Shown here: in pieces, positions 7,446 through 14,372 of the stretch
Layout of the letters: every line of letters starts with the position of its first letter
Numbering within the stretch: the stretch's first letter is position 1
NCBI GenBank assembly: GCA_002470565.1
Contig: DKMQ01000067.1
Span: 1-20,261 of the forward strand
DNA: 20,261 bases
DNA from: Oceanospirillaceae bacterium UBA7410
GTDB lineage: Bacteria; Pseudomonadota; Gammaproteobacteria; Pseudomonadales; Balneatricaceae
Direction: 5' to 3'
The notes under the pieces: model-generated
The model's input: only the letters and a program-made list of their open reading frames with translations
The model's database searches: none
Told to the model about the DNA's origin: nothing
Made by a program: the position numbers and the translations under genes

Positions 7446-7742
7446 CTACTGGGCAATGCCGCCTGCAGCTACTAGTGTGGCTAAGCGTTCATCTGTGTAG
7501 TCTGTTTCTATCTGCTTTATAGTAGCTTCTAACACGGTCTCTAGGTCATCACCACACGCTTTGGTGTCACGACGCCATTCTTGCAAGTAACCATCACTGC
7601 CGTATAGGCCAGCACGCATGGCGGCTTTATCTATCGCTTTTTCAAAGCGCTCTTCTAACGGACGCTTTGCACTGGTGCGGCCTTGCTTCACAATGACTTG
7701 GGCGGGAATGTCGCGCCACATAACGATGGTTAATTTGGCCAT
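7446..7742 (-). CDS. Small conserved 'virulence factor' family protein of the methyl-transfer operon
   Basis: This 98-residue soluble protein looks like the short conserved family labelled 'virulence factor' (PF13769) in databases; the label is historical and says nothing about this role. It has a beta-strand start (KLTIVMWRDIP), a basic middle, and a conserved-looking helix-rich C-terminal half. No catalytic motif or transmembrane segment is visible. Its ATG at 7742 overlaps the last 13 bases of the DUF1638 gene in another frame, so translation of the two is probably coupled and their amounts matched. The MetF-like gene follows 40 bases later. Being locked between two genes of the pathway, it is probably a subunit or chaperone-like partner of the MetF-like or DUF1638 protein. 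Function unknown. Confidence 0.75.
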   Translation of the reverse strand: MAKLTIVMWRDIPAQVIVKQGRTSAKRPLEERFEKAIDKAAMRAGLYGSDGYLQEWRRDTKACGDDLETVLEATIKQIETDYTDERLATLVAAGGIAQ

Positions 7743-8356
7743 TTTATTACCTGTTCTGTGTATTTACTATAATGAGCGCTTAGTTCTTGAGCCATTTGAC
7801 CGTAACCAGTTTCTATTCGCTCGTATTTTAAACCTAATTTTTTTGCCGCCTCTTGTGCACACTGATCAAGCTGCCGATTAGGCTCCTGCACCAAATAAAC
7901 TAACTTTGTATAATGTGCAAACATCACTTCTATAAGTTTGGGATGTTTGTTTAACCCCATACCTTCCATGATGAGTTGTTCAAAATGTTTGGCCAGATAA
8001 TCAGTTAGGTAAAATGTGCCTAGCTCGCGCTCTGACATGGCCGCAAAATTTTCACTGCCACTATAAAACTCATAACAATGGGCCCCAGATAAACGTTGAA
8101 TGTTATATTTTTCCAACACTTTATCTAGCATGCCTCCGGTACCACAATCCCCAAATGCTGCAAACACATGATCATAATCTGCAGCATAAGCTGCCAGCCG
8201 CTCTTCAACGGCTGCCGGTATTTTATCAGGTCTGTTATGAAGCTCAGCAGGGATTTGCGTTACTTTTAAGTTTTGCCAGCCCGCATTTTTTGCAACTGCC
8301 ATCACTTCTCTAGCAATGGCACCACAGGTAATCACAAGCAAGCTAGCAGGCTGCAT
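7730..8356 (-). CDS. DUF1638 protein of the corrinoid methyl-transfer operon
   Basis: This 208-residue protein matches the DUF1638 family (PF07796) by its CG-A-RE start, the GDCGTGG centre and the HCYEFYSG segment. Cys11, Cys71, His93 and Cys94 stand out as candidate metal or cofactor ligands. No transmembrane segment is seen. I start it at ATG 8356, which has AAGAGGTGA five bases upstream; the GTG two codons earlier lies inside that site. It begins 17 bases after the corrinoid protein gene ends and overlaps the next gene by 13 bases, so it belongs to a tightly packed operon. DUF1638 genes are, to my knowledge, often found beside corrinoid methyltransferase genes in both archaea and bacteria, but no activity is established. 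A role in corrinoid or methyl-group handling is inferred from context. Confidence 0.82.
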   Translation of the reverse strand: MQPASLLVITCGAIAREVMAVAKNAGWQNLKVTQIPAELHNRPDKIPAAVEERLAAYAADYDHVFAAFGDCGTGGMLDKVLEKYNIQRLSGAHCYEFYSGSENFAAMSERELGTFYLTDYLAKHFEQLIMEGMGLNKHPKLIEVMFAHYTKLVYLVQEPNRQLDQCAQEAAKKLGLKYERIETGYGQMAQELSAHYSKYTEQVIKWPN

Positions 8357-8373
8357 GGTCACCTCTTTATAAA

Positions 8374-9072
8374 TTAAGCTGCGCGCTTTGTTGCGATGAA
8401 CTTCTTTGCAGTTTCTACAGCAACAGCAGCATCACGACAATAGGCGTCTGCACCAACTGCATCACCAAACTCTTCGTTAAGTGGAGCACCACCTACAAGA
8501 ATAATAAAGTCATCACGAATACCCTGCTCTTTCATGGTGTCTATAACCACTTTCATGTAAGGCATGGTGGTAGTCAATAATGCTGACATACCTAAGATGT
8601 CTGGCTTATGCTCTTCTAAGGCTGCAATGAACTTATCTGCTGGGCAGTTAATACCCAAGTCAATCACTTCAAATCCAGCACCTTCCCACATCATAGCTAC
8701 AAGGTTCTTACCAATGTCGTGGATATCACCTTTCACTGTGCCTATAACAGCCTTACCTACAGGTAATGCGCCTGTTTCAGCTAGCAAAGGGCGTAATATT
8801 TTCATGCCCGCTTTCATTGCGTTTGCAGCCATTAGCACTTCGGGTACAAACAAAATGCCGTCACGAAAGTCTATACCTACAATATTCATGCCGCCCACTA
8901 AGGCTTCATTTAGCACTCTATCTGGTGCCCAACCACGGCCTAACAATATGGTAGTTCCCTCAGCAATTTCGTCTTCCATGCCATCATAGAGGTCGTCGTG
9001 CATTTGTGCCGTAAGATCTTCATCACTAAGACTATTAAGGTCAAGATCTTCTTCGTACTGGTCTTCGGACAT
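8374..9072 (-). CDS. Corrinoid (B12-binding) methyl-carrier protein, MtbC/MttC type
   Basis: This 232-residue protein has a helical cap domain (about residues 15-100, B12-binding-2 type) followed by a Rossmann-like cobalamin domain. The signature GDIHDIG (115-121) includes His118, the lower axial cobalt ligand, followed by SALLTT (163-168) and VGGAPL (193-198). It should carry the methyl group as methyl-cob(III)alamin between a substrate methyltransferase and the H4folate methyltransferase. I start it at ATG 9072 (MSEDQ), with AGGAG 8 bases upstream; a longer reading from 9117 adds 15 unconserved residues and lacks a ribosome site. The first 40 residues are very acidic. It is the first gene of the island and diverges from folD. 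The usual partner, an MttB-superfamily methyltransferase, is not adjacent. Confidence 0.93.
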   Translation of the reverse strand: MSEDQYEEDLDLNSLSDEDLTAQMHDDLYDGMEDEIAEGTTILLGRGWAPDRVLNEALVGGMNIVGIDFRDGILFVPEVLMAANAMKAGMKILRPLLAETGALPVGKAVIGTVKGDIHDIGKNLVAMMWEGAGFEVIDLGINCPADKFIAALEEHKPDILGMSALLTTTMPYMKVVIDTMKEQGIRDDFIILVGGAPLNEEFGDAVGADAYCRDAAVAVETAKKFIATKRAA

Positions 9073-9460
9073 AAATTGTACTCCTACAATAAACATGGCA
9101 TTACATTGAGGTTTCAACGAATGGCAATATAGGCCGCTAGATTATCTAGGATGGCCTTTTTGAGCTAACTTGCCTACGACAAAGCATTATCGAAACGCGA
9201 CTCTTTAGACATCCAGTTACTTCAAAGCCACAAACTATTGTAACACTGGCAAACCCATGCCTTGCGTGATTATTATCCATGTGGCCTGAATGAAATTCAT
9301 ACTACGATCGATCTGCATTCACGCTTGTGATCAGTTCTGTCAGGGCAACGGCCTAACATGCTAATGGAAATTAATATAAAATAGCCCATCAACGAGTAGG
9401 TCTATCATTGAGCAACCCTCAATTAGACTGTTTTTTTATCACCAACATGAGCTATCCATC
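9073..9460. promoter_or_regulatory. 388-bp divergent control region between the corrinoid operon and folD
   Basis: No convincing gene lies here. It must hold promoters for the corrinoid operon (leftward) and folD (rightward). Visible inverted repeats are: AGGCC-g-CTAGAT-t-ATCTAG-gat-GGCCT at 9131-9157, followed by T5; TGAAT-gaa-ATTCA at about 9287-9299; and ATTGAG-caacc-CTCAAT at 9407-9423. A TATAAA stretch at 9375-9380 could be a -10 element for folD but lacks a clear -35. The leftward transcript could have a leader that includes the 9131-9157 structure. I see no cobalamin-riboswitch consensus. Binding by the GbdR-like regulator is plausible but unproven. Confidence 0.5.
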
Positions 9461-10342
9461 ATGGCACACCTTATCGACGGCAAGCAGTTTGCTGCTAAAT
9501 TACGTGAAAAAATGACCGGTCAAATTGCTTCTATTAAAGCAGACCACAACATCGTTCCAGGCTTAGCCGTTGTGCTAGTGGGTGAAGATCCAGCCAGCCA
9601 AGTGTATGTGCGTAGCAAAGGCAAGCAGGCTAAAGAGTGTGGTATTACCTCTATTGAGCACAAGCTAGAAGACACTACTTCTCAAGAGTTTCTACTTAAC
9701 CTTATCAATGAAATGAACAATGACCCTGCCATCAACGGTATTTTGGTGCAGCTACCTTTACCTACGCACATAGACTCTGCCAAGGTATTAGAAGCCATAG
9801 ACCCCGCCAAAGACGTGGACGGCTTCCACCCCATTAACGTAGGTATGTTATCCACTGGTGGTAAGGGCATGGTTCCTTGCACTCCACTGGGCAGCTTGAT
9901 GATGCTACAAGATTACCATGGTGACCTAACGGGCATGACCGCAGTAGTAGTGGGCCGCTCTAACATTGTGGGCAAGCCTATGTTTAACCTGTTACTACAG
10001 CAAAGCTGTACCGTAACCATGGCCCACTCACGCACTAAAAACATTGAAGACGTAGTACGTGCAGCCGACATTGTAGTGGCCGCAGTAGGCGTGCCAGAGC
10101 TTGTGAAAGGCGATTGGATTAAGCCTGGCGCTACAGTGATCGACGTGGGTATTAACCGCATTCAATTGAAAGACGGCAAAACCAAGCTGGTGGGCGACGT
10201 ACATTTTGAAAGTGCGCAAAAAGTAGCTGGCGCAATCACCCCTGTTCCAGGTGGTGTGGGCCCAATGACTATTGCATGTTTGCTTTATAACACTATGGTT
10301 GCTGCGTGCCGCCATAACAACGTAGAGCTACCTGCTGCATAA
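9461..10342 (+). CDS. folD: Bifunctional methylenetetrahydrofolate dehydrogenase/methenyltetrahydrofolate cyclohydrolase
   Basis: This 293-residue FolD interconverts methylene-, methenyl- and formyl-H4folate in the cytoplasm using NADP. Visible hallmarks are the catalytic YVRSKGK (49-55; Tyr49, Lys53), QLPLP, DVDGFHP, and the nucleotide-binding GRSNIVGKP, with the late [10 protein letters not shown] motif. The length is usual. The ribosome site is weak (GAG about 10 bases upstream), and an out-of-frame ATG lies 14 bases before the start. It is divergent from the corrinoid operon, and a terminator follows at 10369. Its place here makes sense: it would carry one-carbon units released by the methyl-transfer island on to formyl-H4folate. 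It may equally be the ordinary housekeeping copy. Confidence 0.97.
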   Translation: MAHLIDGKQFAAKLREKMTGQIASIKADHNIVPGLAVVLVGEDPASQVYVRSKGKQAKECGITSIEHKLEDTTSQEFLLNLINEMNNDPAINGILVQLPLPTHIDSAKVLEAIDPAKDVDGFHPINVGMLSTGGKGMVPCTPLGSLMMLQDYHGDLTGMTAVVVGRSNIVGKPMFNLLLQQSCTVTMAHSRTKNIEDVVRAADIVVAAVGVPELVKGDWIKPGATVIDVGINRIQLKDGKTKLVGDVHFESAQKVAGAITPVPGGVGPMTIACLLYNTMVAACRHNNVELPAA

Positions 10343-10368
10343 AAGTAGGTAACATAAAACACTGCATC

Positions 10369-10390
10369 AAGGCCTCATTGAGGCCTTTTT
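10369..10390 (+). terminator. Factor-independent terminator of folD
   Basis: A perfect 8-base stem, AAGGCCTC / GAGGCCTT, with a three-base loop (ATT) is followed by further T residues, 26 bases after the folD stop. It lies just before the convergent end of the Tag-family gene. Confidence 0.88.
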
Positions 10391-10423
10391 AATGCGCGTC
10401 TACTTTTGATTTGTGTATTAGGT

Positions 10424-11113
10424 TTACGAGGGCGTGTAATTTTCACCCACAGAGCTTGCGCAAATACGGCTTAGCCGATTGAAAGAAAAGCCTGTTTTGT
10501 CATGCCACTCATTAAAGCAGCGTTGCACTTTGGCTAGGTCTGTTTTGTTTGTGGGTACATTGGCTACGTCTATGCCTGCACCTTGTAAACAAGTGACTAC
10601 GTCTTGGGTGAGCATAAAAGTATCTAGCCCCATTTGGCGTAGCATGCGCGGGCCACTCATGCCCCCTAAGCGACAACCTACTTTCTTTAAATGGCTATAA
10701 AGGCCTGTGAGGTCTTCTTTTGGCCACTGCGCCAAAAATGCAGCATAGCTTTTGTGCTCCATGCCAATGTCTACAATGTAACTAGCGTTTTGCGGCACAC
10801 TCATTATTTTTTGCATATTGCGCACGATGCGTTTATCAGTACCAAACTTTTCTAGCTGCTCTGGGCTTAATAAGATTATTTTTTCAGGCTCAAAACCAAA
10901 AAATACGGTTTCAAAGTCTTCCCATTTGTTTTCAATCACGCGCCACACAAAGCCTGCTTGAAACACCACCTTGGTCATCATGGATAAAAAGCGGGCATCA
11001 GATTGGGACAAAAAGTGGGCCTTTGGTAAGGGCTCATAGATCATGGCCTCAAGCCCCCTTTCGCCGCCCTTGCGAAAAAGTGCTCGCTCAAGAATTGGCT
11101 CAAACTTTGCCAT
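10424..11113 (-). CDS. Divergent DNA-3-methyladenine glycosylase I (Tag) family protein
   Basis: This 229-residue protein aligns with the Tag family (PF03352) through its middle: VVFQAGFVWRVIENKWEDF matches the Tag segment around QQAGLSW, and FGFEPEKIILLSPEQLEKF and RIVRNMQKI follow as expected. Tag removes 3-methyladenine from alkylated DNA. This copy appears to lack two features: the Glu that precedes QQAGLSW in E. coli Tag is replaced by a hydrophobic residue, and the zinc-binding Cys/His near both ends are not seen. It may therefore have altered specificity or no glycosylase activity. ATG 11113 has GAGAGG about 7 bases upstream. It stands alone between folD (convergent) and glyA (same strand, beyond a terminator). 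The family assignment is good; the activity is uncertain. Confidence 0.78.
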   Translation of the reverse strand: MAKFEPILERALFRKGGERGLEAMIYEPLPKAHFLSQSDARFLSMMTKVVFQAGFVWRVIENKWEDFETVFFGFEPEKIILLSPEQLEKFGTDKRIVRNMQKIMSVPQNASYIVDIGMEHKSYAAFLAQWPKEDLTGLYSHLKKVGCRLGGMSGPRMLRQMGLDTFMLTQDVVTCLQGAGIDVANVPTNKTDLAKVQRCFNEWHDKTGFSFNRLSRICASSVGENYTPS

Positions 11114-11218
11114 GATTTACCTCTCACATTAGATGTGTTGATTAGTTGTTAATAGCTATTTCATTAGTAAAAACTAAAACCGCCCTTTTCACCCAACGAT
11201 ACAACAAACGCCGGGCAT

Positions 11219-11245
11219 AAAAAAGGCCCCTATTGAGGCCTTTTT
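11219..11245 (-). terminator. Factor-independent terminator of glyA
   Basis: AAAAAGGCC (11220-11228) and GGCCTTTTT (11237-11245) pair around an 8-base loop, 17 bases after the glyA stop. In the minus direction the stem ends in a T-run. The lower stem and tail resemble those of the folD terminator. Confidence 0.85.
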
Positions 11246-11261
11246 ATTGCTTTACAAACGC

Positions 11262-12512
11262 TTACTTATAAACAGGGAAACGTGCACAAAGTGCTGATAC
11301 TTTATCGCGCACTTGGGTATTAACCGCTTCGTCGTCGATATTGTCCATTACGTCACACATCCAGCCTGTAAGGTCACGTACTTCATCAGCACCAAAGCCG
11401 CGAGAAGTTACAGCAGGTGTGCCTACACGGATACCTGAAGTTACAAATGGAGACTGTGGGTCGTTAGGTACAGAGTTTTTGTTCACTGTGATGTGAGCCT
11501 TGCCTAAAGCAGCGTCAGCAGCCTTACCCGTAATGCCTTTAGCAATTAGGTCTACTAGCATTAAGTGGTTCTGCGTGCCGCCTGAAACGATCTTATAACC
11601 ACGGGCTTGGAATACTTGCGCCATCACCTTAGCATTGGCACAAACTTGGCCTTGATATTCAGTAAATTCTGGCTCTAGGGCTTCTTTAAATGCCACAGCC
11701 TTAGCTGCGATTACATGCATTAGAGGGCCGCCTTGCTGGCCTGGGAATACCGCTGAGTTAAATTTCTTCTCTAGAGCTTCGTTAGCTCTAGCAAGAATCA
11801 AACCGCCTCGTGGGCCACGTAGCGTTTTATGTGTAGTAGTGGTCACAACATCAGCATATTTTATTGGGCTAGGGTAATGCCCTGTAGCTACCAAGCCTGC
11901 CACGTGAGCCATGTCTACGAAAAGGTATGCGCCTACGCTGTCTGCGATGTCACGAAACTTGCTCCAATCCATCACCTGAGAGTAGGCAGAAAAACCTGCT
12001 ACGATCATTTTCGGCTGATGCTGCGTCGCTAAACGTTGAATTTCTTCGTAATCTAGTGTGCCCGCTTCGTTTAAGCCATATTGGATAGCGTTGTAGTTTT
12101 TGCCAGAAAAGTTTACATGTGAGCCATGAGTTAAGTGGCCGCCATGGGCCAAGCTCATACCCAAAATGGTATCACCAGGAGAAACTAAAGCTTGATATAC
12201 AGCAGCGTTGGCTTGTGAACCAGAGTGAGGCTGCACGTTAGCGTAGTCTGCACCAAATAGCTCTTTAGCGCGATCGATAGCCAATACTTCTACCTTGTCT
12301 ACAAATTCACAACCACCGTAGTAACGCTTATGAGGGTAGCCTTCAGCGTACTTGTTGGTTAAGCCAGAGCCTTGGGCTTCCATTACTCGGGTGCTGGTAT
12401 AGTTTTCAGACGCGATTAGCTCCACGTGATCTTCTTGACGCTGCTCTTCTTCTTGAATACCGGCCCAAACTTCTGGGTCAAAATCACTAATACGATCAGA
12501 CTTATTAAACAT
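11262..12512 (-). CDS. glyA: Serine hydroxymethyltransferase
   Basis: This 416-residue PLP enzyme interconverts serine plus H4folate with glycine plus methylene-H4folate. The PLP lysine is K229 in [14 protein letters not shown], at the same number as in E. coli Gly[11 protein letters not shown] (31-40), [11 protein letters not shown] and [10 protein letters not shown] are also present. The protein is full length and normal. GGGAG lies 6 bases upstream of ATG 12512. It has its own terminator and a 293-base upstream region with a candidate promoter and palindrome array, so it is probably monocistronic. In this neighbourhood it could combine glycine, made from purine-derived glyoxylate or from betaine demethylation, with one-carbon units from the methyl-transfer island. 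Confidence 0.98.
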   Translation of the reverse strand: MFNKSDRISDFDPEVWAGIQEEEQRQEDHVELIASENYTSTRVMEAQGSGLTNKYAEGYPHKRYYGGCEFVDKVEVLAIDRAKELFGADYANVQPHSGSQANAAVYQALVSPGDTILGMSLAHGGHLTHGSHVNFSGKNYNAIQYGLNEAGTLDYEEIQRLATQHQPKMIVAGFSAYSQVMDWSKFRDIADSVGAYLFVDMAHVAGLVATGHYPSPIKYADVVTTTTHKTLRGPRGGLILARANEALEKKFNSAVFPGQQGGPLMHVIAAKAVAFKEALEPEFTEYQGQVCANAKVMAQVFQARGYKIVSGGTQNHLMLVDLIAKGITGKAADAALGKAHITVNKNSVPNDPQSPFVTSGIRVGTPAVTSRGFGADEVRDLTGWMCDVMDNIDDEAVNTQVRDKVSALCARFPVYK

Positions 12513-12704
12513 TACTTAACTCCCAAAAAATGAAATCCCTAATACAGGGGACATAAACTACTAAGATTAAAAATCTATACCACCATGTTTGTTATTTCAA
12601 ACACAGTTAAACTAAAGTCTTATTCAATGGTGCATGATAACTACAATAACTAAGCTCATTTAGTTTAAAGCGACACTAGGTTACACAGCAGCGAATCAAG
12701 GCAC

Positions 12705-12798
12705 TGTTATAACGCCACATCTGTAAATTTGGCCAATATTATAACAGAGCCCCAAGGCTAATGAGTTATTATCAGTAATATTTATTATTGTTATAACA
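12705..12798 (-). promoter_or_regulatory. glyA promoter with three TGTTATAACA palindromes
   Basis: Three copies of the palindrome TGTTATAACA lie upstream of glyA: 12789-12798 (perfect), 12737-12746 (one mismatch) and 12705-12714 (one mismatch). Their starts are 32 and 52 bases apart, near 3 and 5 turns of the helix. On the minus strand the middle copy reads TGTTATAAT, an exact extended -10 element (12746-12738), with no good -35. The outer copies would flank that promoter, about 60 bases upstream and 20 bases downstream of the expected start. This is the arrangement of an operator set for a dimeric regulator; the regulator is unknown. A 10-base inverted repeat (12607-12616 with 12659-12668) lies further down in the leader. 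Confidence 0.5.
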
Positions 12799-12805
12799 GA
12801 TGAGC

Positions 12806-13261
12806 TTATGCTGAGGCTTTAACGATCAACAACACCATATCTCTAGAGCCTGTCACTTTTACTTGAGTACCCACAGGAAGGTTAGTTTCAGACTCTACAC
12901 GCCATAGGGTATCGCCTACTTGCATTTTGCCTTGGCCGCCTGTCATTTGCTGTGTTAGAGCAAACTCACGACCAATCAACTGTGCAGCGCGATCATTGAG
13001 TTTGGGATGATCTGTGTCTTGACTGAAGCTTTTAAAACGATACCAAAACCACACCGAGCAAGCGATGGACAAAACGGCAAACAAACCAAGCTGCTTTTGC
13101 CATGATAAATCAGGCCAAATATAGCTGATCAGTGCCAGCTCGAAGGCGGCCATAACAGTGCCCAACAAAAACCCTGTAGCACCTAAAATTTCCAAAGCAA
13201 TTAAAACAATGGCTAAAATAATCCAGTGCCAAAATTGCATGGTTTCAAAAAACTCTATCAT
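12806..13261 (-). CDS. NfeD-family membrane protein, partner of QmcA
   Basis: This 151-residue protein (YbbJ/NfeD short type) has hydrophobic segments in about residues 10-72 and a C-terminal soluble OB-fold domain (about 88-150; includes LIGREFALT and GDTLWRVES). Proteins of this kind sit in the inner membrane and work with SPFH proteins in membrane microdomains. No serine-protease domain is present, unlike the long NfeD forms. The start overlaps the stop of qmcA by four bases (ATGA), so translation is coupled. The E. coli pair qmcA-ybbJ has the same order. Confidence 0.9.
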   Translation of the reverse strand: MIEFFETMQFWHWIILAIVLIALEILGATGFLLGTVMAAFELALISYIWPDLSWQKQLGLFAVLSIACSVWFWYRFKSFSQDTDHPKLNDRAAQLIGREFALTQQMTGGQGKMQVGDTLWRVESETNLPVGTQVKVTGSRDMVLLIVKASA

Positions 13262-14190
13262 GATGTTTTAGTACCCATATCTTTAACAAGCTCAGTGATA
13301 CCTGAGATGGAGCCAATCATACTGGTAGCTTCCAGAGGAATCATCATTACTTTATTATTGTCAGAAGCTGCCAACTTACCCAACGCGTCAATGTATTTTT
13401 GGGCGATAAAGTAGTTCACTGCTCTAGAATCACCATTTTGAATGGCTTCAGACACCATTTGCGTCGCCTTCGCTTCAGCTTGTGCCAACCGCTCACGGGC
13501 ATCTGCTTCACGCTTAGCCGCTTCTAGCTGCCCTTCTGCTTTAAGGATTTCTGATTGTTTTTGCCCTTCGGCCACCTTGATTGCTGCTTCTTTTTCACCT
13601 TCGGCTTCCAAGATTTGTGCTCGTTTTTCACGCTCAGCTTTCATTTGCCTAGCCATCGCCGTCACTAAGTCTTGTGGGGGTGCAATGTCTTTAATTTCGA
13701 TACGAGTGACTTTAATACCCCAAGGGTCAGTAATGTCATCTACCTTTGCCAACAAACTACTGTTGATGCGCTCTCGGTTGGATAACATTTCATCCAGTTC
13801 CATAGAGCCCAAAACGGCACGAATATTGGTCATTACCAAGGCTTTCATTGCACGCTGTAAGTCGTTCACTTCATACGCAGCTTTAGCGGCATCTTGCACT
13901 TGATAAAAGCATACGGCATCGGTCATTACTTGCGCATTGTCTGATGAAATAATTTCTTGTGGATCTACATCTAGCACCTGCTCCATCATATTGAGCTTTT
14001 GTCCGATGGTGTCAATAAATGGCACTAAGATATGTAGCCCCGGACTTAGCGTGCGAGTGTACTTACCAAAACGTTCTACAGTCCAATTGAACCCTTGAGG
14101 CACCATGCGGACGCCTTTTAAAATAACCAACACGGCCATAAAAAAGAAAAACAATGCGGTTAACGTTTGGCCTAAATCTGCGATATTCAT
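13258..14190 (-). CDS. qmcA: SPFH/band 7 (stomatin-like) membrane protein QmcA
   Basis: This 310-residue protein has an N-terminal membrane anchor (about residues 8-27), the SPFH domain (about 28-185, with [15 protein letters not shown] and [10 protein letters not shown]), and a long charged coiled-coil region rich in Ala, Glu, Lys and Arg (about 185-250, with [20 protein letters not shown]). The tail is hydrophobic and glycine-containing. It is the paraslipin/QmcA type, paired with NfeD, and probably forms large inner-membrane oligomers. The start at 14190 is divergent from thiM across 182 bases. Confidence 0.92.
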   Translation of the reverse strand: MNIADLGQTLTALFFFFMAVLVILKGVRMVPQGFNWTVERFGKYTRTLSPGLHILVPFIDTIGQKLNMMEQVLDVDPQEIISSDNAQVMTDAVCFYQVQDAAKAAYEVNDLQRAMKALVMTNIRAVLGSMELDEMLSNRERINSSLLAKVDDITDPWGIKVTRIEIKDIAPPQDLVTAMARQMKAEREKRAQILEAEGEKEAAIKVAEGQKQSEILKAEGQLEAAKREADARERLAQAEAKATQMVSEAIQNGDSRAVNYFIAQKYIDALGKLAASDNNKVMMIPLEATSMIGSISGITELVKDMGTKTS

Positions 14191-14216
14191 AAACAGTTCC
14201 TTGTGTATGTGTGTGA

Positions 14217-14228
14217 ATGATTAATCAT
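14217..14228. promoter_or_regulatory. Perfect 12-bp palindrome ATGATTAATCAT in the qmcA/thiM divergent region
   Basis: This perfect palindrome lies 27 bases upstream of qmcA and 145 bases upstream of thiM. It could be an operator for either gene. The regulator is unknown, and AT-rich sequence makes chance a real option. The rest of 14191-14372 shows no thiamine-pyrophosphate riboswitch. Confidence 0.25.
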
Positions 14229-14372
14229 AGCTGTAGTTTAGTGAAAAAGCATGGATAATCCTAGGAAATTTACCTATCAAACTATTTCCTGACCCAAGCC
14301 TATGTGCGAGAATAGCTTTAGTTTATGCTTTTACTTTAGTTATAGCAGCCGACTTCAAATTAAGGAACGATC

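Noticed and set aside
8564..8989. A 141-codon open frame on the plus strand
   Set aside because: It is antisense to the cobalamin-binding domain of the corrinoid protein, has no ribosome site and shows no family-like sequence.
9073..9117. Longer corrinoid protein starting at 9117
   Set aside because: The extra 15 residues lack a ribosome site, whereas ATG 9072 has AGGAG at the ideal distance.
9127..9278. A roughly 44-codon minus-strand frame in the divergent control region
   Set aside because: No ribosome site precedes its ATG and the translation shows no domain or composition typical of a real small protein.
9073..9460. Cobalamin riboswitch ahead of the corrinoid operon
   Set aside because: The B12-box consensus and the surrounding multi-stem arrangement were not found on either strand.
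12513..12805. Glycine riboswitch ahead of glyA
   Set aside because: No tandem aptamer pattern is visible; the region is AT-rich, with palindromes better explained as protein-binding sites or promoter elements.
13442..13903. A 153-codon open frame on the plus strand
   Set aside because: It lies wholly opposite the SPFH/coiled-coil part of qmcA; its Ala/Ser/Cys-rich translation is a reflection of the Ala/Glu/Lys codons on the other strand.
14191..14372. TPP riboswitch ahead of thiM
   Set aside because: The conserved CUGAGA and the ACC-UGAUCUGG-type core are absent.
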